Origin: Phallusia mammillata
Lineage: Eukaryota > Chordata > Ascidiacea > Phlebobranchia > Ascidiidae
Direction: 5' to 3'
Assembly (NCBI GenBank): GCA_003260075.1
Contig: QLIY01000007.1
Coordinates: 1-64,000 of the forward strand
Length of the DNA: 64,000 bases
Of the stretch, positions 59,701 to 64,000 are shown in pieces. Both the position numbers and the translations under genes were made by a program. Each line of letters opens with the position of its first letter. The stretch's first letter is position 1. The notes under the pieces are model-generated. The model did no database searches. It saw only the letters and a program-made list of their open reading frames with translations, and was not told the DNA's origin.

Positions 59701-60486
59701 TCAAACCCGAATCAAGTCCGTTTTATAGTAATTTAAGCCAATGTTGTACATAGGCTTGAAACAGGAGCCCGAAACTGAAAGTACAAGCCCAAAACCTGGC
59801 CCGAACTCGATTATTTTTTTAGAATCCCGTCTAGGCTCGAAAGTTTGATTGACAGGTCTAAACATTGAAGCCTTAAACAAGGTCTTGAACAAGGCGTTTT
59901 AGGGCTGTTTGACATTATGTCAAGTCCAGTAACTGGCTACTTAACTAGTTAAATTCATTCAAAAAATACTGACACAGAGTGTAAAGTCAGTCCCGAATTA
60001 AGTCCGTTTTTTATGACCTAAGCCCTAACCCGGCCCGACTTTTGACTTTGATTTACTTAGGGCATGTGCACCACTTTGAAAAAAATGTAGTTTCCGATAT
60101 TTTTCACACGACTTACTTATCTCTTTTCCGGCGAAGATCACGAAAAAGACGATTCCATTCGCGATAAGACCAACTAGTGTAATAATTGCGTAGATAACAC
60201 CCAGGGTCAAGTTCATGGGCTTCAAGACTGCTCGGTCATATTCAGGGTCATGGCCATCGTAGTCCAAGGCACCTTCGAACTCGTATTGCAAATGTTCAAA
60301 GTCTTCAGGGTCTAGATCACCTACATTTTCCAAATCAATGGGATAGTCAACATATTGGCCCTTCGCACCAACAGGCCATTTCGGTTGCATTGGTTCAATC
60401 GGCGACGGAGTAGTACCATCGGCATATGAGAGATCCACTTGTCGGGCGATTAACACCAAAATCGTGAAGAAAATTACAGAACGCAT
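39349..60486 (-). CDS. Rhodopsin-family peptide-type G-protein-coupled receptor (somatostatin/opioid/galanin-like)
   Basis: Nine coding exons, about 561 residues: 60486-60117, 57231-57115, 56324-56206, 46115-45980, 44964-44716, 43277-43098, 42491-42265, 40245-40057, 39447-39349. All junctions are GT-AG and in phase. The start follows a 5' acceptor at 60522. Residues 1-22 form a signal peptide; then a long acidic Tyr-rich extracellular part (LQYEFEGALDYDGHDPEYD, a possible sulfation region) and NLT glycosylation site. TM1 has GLIAN (N110), TM2 LAIAD (D139), TM3 has Cys at 165 and DRY at 189-191, TM4 IVWLAAAIMTLP, TM5 IGFLIPF, TM6 CWLP (377-380), TM7 NPLLY (417-421). The cytoplasmic tail is long and basic with many Ser/Thr, suited to phosphorylation. 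The order and MSVDRYVAV/CWLPYHIF style place it among peptide receptors of the somatostatin/opioid/galanin group; the ligand cannot be told. Junction of exons 4 and 5 in the second extracellular loop is the least certain. Confidence 0.88.
40290..40450. repeat. SINE-like remnant
   Basis: Contains GGGTTCAGCCCTGAAGCGTC, GATCACGGC, GTACGCCAGGCC and two inverted halves of a TATAACGCCTTC phrase. It is related to the element at 45540-45800. Confidence 0.65.
40735..40978. mobile_element. hAT-type MITE with perfect 8-bp target duplication
   Basis: Ends are CAGTGGTTCTCAAACT and its complement AGTTTGAGAACCACTG. ATATAGGG flanks both sides (40727-40734, 40979-40986). A single N at 40867 with duplicated flanks (CTATTTTAGCTTTCAAAGT twice) marks an assembly break inside it. 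Confidence 0.92.
41038..41865. repeat. Tandem repeat of about 300 bp, nearly three copies
   Basis: Units begin near 41038, 41338 and 41638, each with a TGCTGGAAAATACCCGA-like start, a TTTCCCAATC motif, CTCAATTGAGCAAC, CGAGTCGATGGTAAACATAT, and GTCTTGGACTCGTTTAGGTC. Copies are diverged by substitutions and small indels, so the array is old. The third copy is cut short where a hAT MITE is inserted. Confidence 0.85.
41869..42088. mobile_element. hAT-type MITE with perfect 8-bp target duplication
   Basis: Ends are CAGTGGTTCCCAGCCT and AGGTTGGGAACCACTG. CTCTAATC is present on both sides (41861-41868, 42089-42096). The interior has GGGGTCCGTG phrases at both ends and a single-N gap at 42036. Confidence 0.92.
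42719..42901. repeat. Palindromic element in GPCR intron
   Basis: Arms of about 70 bases: left 42719-42791 (starts TTTTGGTTTGAGTTTCGATT), right 42834-42901 (its complement with a few mismatches). The spacer is about 42 bases. It lies between the TM6 and TM7 exons. Confidence 0.85.
43310..43577. repeat. Duplicated segment around a C run
   Basis: 43310-43435 and 43447-43577 are near identical with eleven C between, in the intron upstream of the TM6 exon. Confidence 0.85.
43765..43905. repeat. Dispersed foldback repeat
   Basis: Contains GACGATGGCATGAGCATTTG, GCATGTCGCTTTTTACGTC and GGGCCGTTATTTTCACCATT, matching the members near 20431 and 52370. Confidence 0.7.
44299..44443. repeat. Duplicated segment around a C run
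   Basis: 44299-44355 and 44366-44443 share GGTAAGTTTTAAAAATGACG onward; ten C stand between. Copy 2 has an extra short AT-rich insertion. Confidence 0.8.
45005..45190. repeat. Minisatellite of GAACCGAATTTGTTCGATTG-type units
   Basis: About seven imperfect units of 20-30 bases, each with GAACCGAAT and TTGTTCGATTGGAA. It begins roughly 40 bases upstream of the TM5 exon of the GPCR gene, close to its acceptor. Confidence 0.85.
45540..45805 (-). mobile_element. tRNA-derived SINE
   Basis: On the minus strand it contains CCTGTGTAGCTCAGTTGGTA followed by GAGCG, a perfect tRNA-like A box, and TTTCAATCCCGCTG as B box about 35 bases later. The body that follows has CCTGTGCCTTGCCATATGGG and the CCTGGCGTACTATGA phrase, then a CAGGGCCGATCCCAG-like tail. 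Its relatives are the remnants near 21250, 29620 and 40370. Confidence 0.8.
46229..46447. repeat. Duplicated segment around a C run
   Basis: 46229-46332 and 46343-46447 differ at only a few positions and are separated by ten C, in the intron upstream of the TM4 exon. Confidence 0.85.
46840..46957. repeat. Duplicated segment around a C run
   Basis: 46840-46890 recurs at 46907-46957 after eleven C. Confidence 0.8.
47988..48297. repeat. Duplicated segment around a C run
   Basis: 47988-48138 and 48149-48297 are near identical with small indels; ten C lie between. Confidence 0.85.
48363..48633. repeat. Duplicated segment around a C run
   Basis: 48363-48493 and 48505-48633 are near identical; eleven C lie between. 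Each copy contains a triple GTTCAAGTT motif. Confidence 0.85.
50731..50775. other. 45-base C run
   Basis: The longest C run in the window, with no matching copies on either side. The frames it creates (poly-Pro / poly-Gly) are not genes. It is probably an assembly gap written as C, like the shorter joins. Confidence 0.7.
50849..51122. mobile_element. hAT-type MITE carrying a misplaced genomic fragment
   Basis: Ends are CAGTAGTTCTCAAACTG and GTTTGAGAACCACTG; CCGTAAAG flanks both sides (50849-50856, 51115-51122). Inside, between two C runs (50932-50941 and 51045-51054), is a 103-base piece nearly identical to 49747-49849, which has nothing to do with the element. Confidence 0.88.
51508..51808. 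repeat. Duplicated segment around a C run
   Basis: 51508-51649 and 51660-51808 are near identical with ten C between. Both end in a CCACTTCAGGGAAGGGG phrase also present near 23392. Confidence 0.85.
52202..52364. repeat. Duplicated segment around a C run
   Basis: 52202-52277 and 52288-52364 differ at one or two positions; ten C lie between. Confidence 0.85.
52370..52545. repeat. Dispersed foldback repeat, complete palindromic member
   Basis: The left arm GATGAAAATAACGGCCCTAA and the right arm ending TTAGGGCCGTTATTTTCATC are near-perfect complements over about 40 bases, with GGCAAATGCGCATGCCATC between. It is the clearest member of the family also seen near 20431 and 43765. Confidence 0.8.
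52590..52863. repeat. Duplicated segment around a C run
   Basis: 52590-52721 and 52732-52863 are near identical; ten C lie between. Confidence 0.85.
53481..53660. mobile_element. hAT-type MITE, relative of 27428-27606 in opposite orientation
   Basis: Ends are CAGTGGTGGGATTC and GAATCCCACCACTG. The interior GGTTCTATAGAACCGTCTCA and AACCGGTTAGCATTACTGG match the element at 27428 read in reverse. No intact target duplication was found (TAGTCGGC on the left, GTTAAAAG on the right). Confidence 0.85.
54074..54457. repeat. Duplicated segment around a C run
   Basis: 54074-54260 and 54273-54457 differ at a handful of positions; twelve C lie between. Confidence 0.85.
55140..55345. repeat. Dispersed CCCGAACCCGA-rich repeat
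   Basis: Recurrent GCCCGAA / CCCGACCC motifs with a TCAAGCCCGTTTTAC phrase. The same phrases occur around 59580-60045 and weakly around 15055-15140. Confidence 0.55.
56623..56888. repeat. Duplicated segment around a C run
   Basis: 56623-56750 and 56761-56888 are near identical; ten C lie between. Confidence 0.85.
57496..58420. repeat. About 450-bp segment present twice around a C run
   Basis: 57496-57958 and 57970-58420 match along their whole length with visible substitutions and small indels, eleven C between. It is the longest of the copy-run-copy joins and a good place to measure divergence between the two copies. It lies in the intron between the TM1 and TM2 exons. Confidence 0.85.
58753..58905. 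repeat. Duplicated segment around a C run
   Basis: 58753-58830 and 58841-58905 are near identical with ten C between. Confidence 0.8.
58961..59191. repeat. Duplicated segment around a C run
   Basis: 58961-59071 and 59083-59191 are near identical with eleven C between. Confidence 0.85.
59575..60050. repeat. Dispersed CCCGAACCCGA-rich repeat cluster
   Basis: At least three decayed copies with GAAACCCGGCC, CCCGAATCAAGTCCGTTTTA and AAGTACAAGCCC phrases, immediately downstream of the first coding GPCR exon. Confidence 0.55.
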
Positions 60487-60639
60487 TGGTTTTGTTTTGA
60501 TTTTTACACAACACAAGAAATCTAAAAAGAAACAATTATTGATAAGAGTAATTACGTTCACTGCTGCAAAATCGCATTCGTAGTAGGGGACCGTCTAGTC
60601 GAGTATTTGATCAGCTATAAGGTGAACATAGATTCATAA

Positions 60640-60840
60640 CTGGGACCAACCCTAAAGCTCTCATGCAAGCTTGTGCAGCACACGAGGCAAGCAACGGTGT
60701 TTGTAATTCGACAGGCGGGGCGGGTTCACACTCAGCCTGTGCAGCTCAGTTTGGCAGAGGGCGAGTCCCAGAAAGACTCCAGTTTTGGGTTCAAATCTAA
60801 CCGCAGGCAATTTGGCAATTTTTTTCTAGCCAATGCTTTG
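60640..60840 (+). mobile_element. tRNA-derived SINE
   Basis: On the plus strand CCTGTGCAGCTCAGTTTGGC followed by AGAGGGCG resembles a tRNA A box, and GGGTTCAAATCTAACC about 40 bases later a B box. A GGACCAACCCTAAAGCTCTC phrase at its left resembles the conserved edge of the SINE at 45540. Orientation is opposite to that element. Confidence 0.65.
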
Positions 60841-61133
60841 AGATGCTTGATCACCGGCTGATTCGGATAAATGCCTCCAACAGACCTAACGAACTCTGAT
60901 TTTAAACTTCTAATCCTAGTGATGAATGTATGTTCATCTTACGTTAGATCCCCCCCCCCTCCCAGAAAGACTCCAGTTTTGGGTTCAAATCTAACCGCAG
61001 GCAATTTTTTTCCAGCCAATGCTTTGAGATGCTTGGTCACCGGCTGATTCAGATAAATGCCTCCAACAGACCGAACGAACTATGATTTTAAACTTCTAAT
61101 CCTAGTGATGAATGTATGTTCATCTCACGTTGG
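60768..61133. repeat. Duplicated segment around a C run, cutting through a SINE
   Basis: 60768-60949 and 60960-61133 are near identical; ten C lie between. Copy 2 lacks a short piece (GGCAATTTTTT region). Confidence 0.85.
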
Positions 61134-62034
61134 AGTTTAATTAACAAACTTACCAGAATCGAAATATTAAAACGTTACGCGGCAAACAAAGCATTTAAAT
61201 TACTGAAACTTGTGTGGCTTGATTGCTGCACGCATTTAGACAACTTTGCACGTATCCTTCTCGTGTCTACACACTCTTTGTCCCCTTCCAACAAAAACTG
61301 CTTTGACTAGGTGTTTGTATCTGAATTTCTTTAAATACCGCGCGAAAAAGGCATCAGTGCAAGAGAAAAAAAGCACCTGACGCTTCACAGTTAGCACACG
61401 TCGTTTATCCTACAATGCAGACCACAAACTACAAACGCTCATTGTTTACGGTCGCACGAGATTAGCCGGGGGCTGAACCGGCGTTTGACTGACCGCATAC
61501 AAGGACCGGAACATCTCTTAGTGTCCACTTCCTTCCTGGGGTGTCCAGTCAGAACACGCCTTTCGCGAGGACAACACCCGTGCTACTCCACAACGTACCG
61601 AGTACTGTCTGACTGAAACAGAACGGGCTGTTCGTAAACAGCACGCGCACTGCTACTACGTCACCACGAGACGTACAAAGCAATGACGCGATGCCTGGGA
61701 CTGAAAGCGCATCTCGCGCACTGATTTGATTAACCCGATGGAGTTGAGAAGCTTTTGGAAACTAAAGATGTAGATTAGCTTACCGTCACAGAAGGGAGAA
61801 ATGCACATTTCATCGCTTCATGCTAAACAACTTCATGTCCTGTTGTCAGCTAAGGAAAAAGAAATACTTAATACCTGTTATCGACCGTGCAGCGTCCAGC
61901 CAACCCTACATACGAGCCGCAGAAGTTTTGCTGATATATTCAAGTCGCGTAGGAACTAAAGTTTTAACAGAACAAGATTTAGAGCAATTTTAAAGTGGCC
62001 AAGATAACCAGCTTCGTGCGTTTGACTGTCACGA

Positions 62035-62165
62035 ACGATGTGAAAATTGCCTTTAGTTGCCCTGCCCAAAAATTTGTGAAGTTTATGCCGATGGCATAAT
62101 TTTCGAGAACTAAAAGCGTAGTTACTTCGTTTGGCTATGTAAACATTTATAAATATACGGTTTTT
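62035..62165. repeat. Dispersed repeat, first member
   Basis: Contains TGCCCAAAAATTTGTGAAG and CCGATGGCATAATTTTCG followed by AAAAGCGTAGTTACTTCGTT. It is matched by 63025-63130 with about one difference in five. Confidence 0.6.
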
Positions 62166-62360
62166 ATGGTGTAGCTGCAGCGCGTTCAGCCATTTGGTCT
62201 CCACTGTTCGCTCCACAACGTTTTAACATTGCACAGTTATTGCACAGTAAATTAGGGTTTTAGTACCATTGTGTCTCTATGTTTTTTTTTCACCAAGCAA
62301 AATAAACTCATCTCATCTCATCATCTTAAATAAACCAAGTTTTAGTCAGTTAAAGTTATT

Positions 62361-62613
62361 GTATAAAAACAGTAATTTGTTTTTATCAACCATGAAAGAA
62401 GATTTTCGGCATTTAATCTAGTTTTGTTTCTCACAACCAATGAAAAAAATCCCACATGATTTCTATTCACGAAATAAAGACGCCCCCCCCCCGTATAAAA
62501 ACAGTAATTTGTTTTTATCAACCATGAAAGAAGATTTTCGTCATTTAATCTAGTTTTGTTTCTCACAACCAATTAAAAAAATCCCACATGATTTCTATTC
62601 ACGAAATAAAGAC
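62361..62613. repeat. Duplicated segment around a C run
   Basis: 62361-62482 and 62493-62613 differ at only a few positions; ten C lie between. Confidence 0.85.
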
Positions 62614-63024
62614 TGCCTTGGTTTAAGCAAAGCTGTTGTTTACAACGTTGACCACAATTACTACAGAAATTTAATAATTACTAGCTACAAAACGTTACTA
62701 AACCACTTCAATGTAACAGCAGCTTCTTCCTTGGCGCAAATATACGAACAAAGCAACCGCGTTTTACAAAGGTAGATATCAAGGTTCAATTCCCTAAGGA
62801 ACGTGACAAACGCTCCAGCTCACGTAACTCAAGGTGACACGGGTGCACAAAACGACGTAAACCTGTTTGTGACAGATCGCATTACAGTGTACGAAACATT
62901 ACCCTGGATGCTGCCAAATCAATCATAAATGTTTCGGACATATTGACGCGATACGCGGGAGAAAGGCTTTGGAATCCCGGGCATGTGTTTTTGTTCAGCG
63001 CCGGGGGTGTAAAATGTGAATACA

Positions 63025-63130
63025 AGTTGCCCTACCCAACAATTTGTAAAGGTACTTCCGATGGTATAGTTTTCATGAGTCAAAAACGTAGTTAGGTCGT
63101 TGGATTGGCTAAGTATTTTCAAACGAAACC
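63025..63130. repeat. Dispersed repeat, second member
   Basis: TACCCAACAATTTGTAAAGG, CCGATGGTATAGTTTTC and AAAAACGTAGTTAGGTCGTT correspond to the element at 62035-62165 in the same orientation. Confidence 0.6.
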
Positions 63131-64000
63131 AACTGTCTTCAATAGCTAAAGAAACTTAAATAAATATTTATAGCAATAATTTGCAAGAAAAACACAATTT
63201 CCACGACAATATTTTAATTTCAAAAAACTAACAACTTCAGGCAAAAAAATACAAGACGCCGATATAAACCATTTCAACATCAATTTGTTGGCTATACCAA
63301 CATGGCGATAAACAAATAAAAAGTCATAACGTTATATAGTTCGAACTGGCTTGTATATTTAAAGTGTTAAACGTGATATCGAAATAAATAATTTCGTTTA
63401 TTTTTATGTTTTTGTATGGCTACTGAAATTTGTTTGACCAACTTTGCCTAAAGCTAGCATACCCCATTTCAAGTTCAAAAAAACGCAAAAATCTCACAAG
63501 TTTCTGAAGATGCCGTGCTGTAGCTCATTGCCTTCCAATCTTTACATTCTATACAGATACCACAATTCAACAAACGTGTATTCCTTGTTGACTGCCAATA
63601 TTGTAACGACAGAGGTTCTCACGCAATGCATTAGGACTGGAAAGTTTTTCAGATCTTTGATACCGATTCCTCCATAATTGCTCTCCTGTGTGTCTCTCGT
63701 GGCCTTGCTAAACGATTTCGGAACACTGGGTCCTCGATATGACAAAACCACGACAAACCTCGTCTTTCCCACGCATAAGGGACTTACTTTACCACAAGAC
63801 TACTGGTTTTCCTGTCTCTTGGGTCCCAAGCATGAGTGGATGGCCTCAGTAGACCGTCGCATATTCATATATCCTATATAGCGTTGAAACGCAAACGAGA
63901 TATTAAAGGCTTGCGACTAATGGACGACGCGCCGCTCGCCATGTTCTGTCGTGTATTACCTTCGGGTTTGGCACAGCTTAAAAGCAAAATAACAGAAGGA

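Larger units (their letters stand above)
61134..64000. other. Upstream of the GPCR gene, no gene recognised
   Basis: Should contain the promoter and any non-coding first exon of the GPCR gene. 61380-61740 is visibly richer in GC and CG dinucleotides than its surroundings and is the best promoter candidate. Frames near 63540-63880 have no supporting splice sites or recognisable motif. Confidence 0.4.

Noticed and set aside
63542-63881. Possible exons of another gene at the right edge
   Set aside because: Frames are open on both strands but lack splice sites in phase and recognisable motifs.

Overview
This window is eukaryotic and most likely comes from a solitary ascidian tunicate of the Ciona type. 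It is AT-rich, its genes are split into many small exons with short GT-AG introns, and it carries tRNA-derived SINEs and hAT-type MITEs. Head-to-tail genes preceded by splice-acceptor-like sequences suggest SL trans-splicing, and there are many near-identical, slightly diverged adjacent copies, as expected from a highly heterozygous diploid. The species call is an inference; the gene models below were built by hand from reading frame, splice sites and intron phase.

Layout. 1-9.2 kb: mostly non-coding, with a complete hAT MITE (345-661) and one minus-strand exon (3284-3381) that I assign to CMSS1. 9.2-21.6 kb: a plus-strand FILIP1/FILIP1L coiled-coil gene in about 19 exons. 25.7-35.4 kb: a plus-strand gene of 13 exons (about 680 residues) that I could not place in a family. 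36.2-37.2 kb: three compact minus-strand starts in a row, UQCC5 (SMIM4), UQCC6 (BRAWNIN/C12orf73) and exon 1 of CMSS1. This looks like a transcription unit coupling two complex III assembly factors to a small-subunit processome protein. 39.3-60.5 kb: a minus-strand rhodopsin-family peptide GPCR in nine coding exons with large introns full of repeats. 61-64 kb: no gene recognised.

The most interesting feature is architectural. CMSS1 exon 1 lies at 36.3 kb and its candidate exon 2 at 3.3 kb, both on the minus strand, with FILIP1 on the plus strand between them. In human, FILIP1L also lies inside the CMSS1 locus on the opposite strand, so this nested arrangement may predate the tunicate-vertebrate split.

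Assembly quality matters here. About 30 places show copy - homopolymer run of C or G - near-identical copy, and four single N characters mark further gaps. These look like contig or haplotype joins, not biology. They scramble exons 16/17 of FILIP1, put a 73-base G run inside a coding exon of the second gene, and push a foreign fragment into a hAT element. Runs are C everywhere except 25.5-30.5 kb, where they are G, which suggests that this block was placed in reverse orientation.
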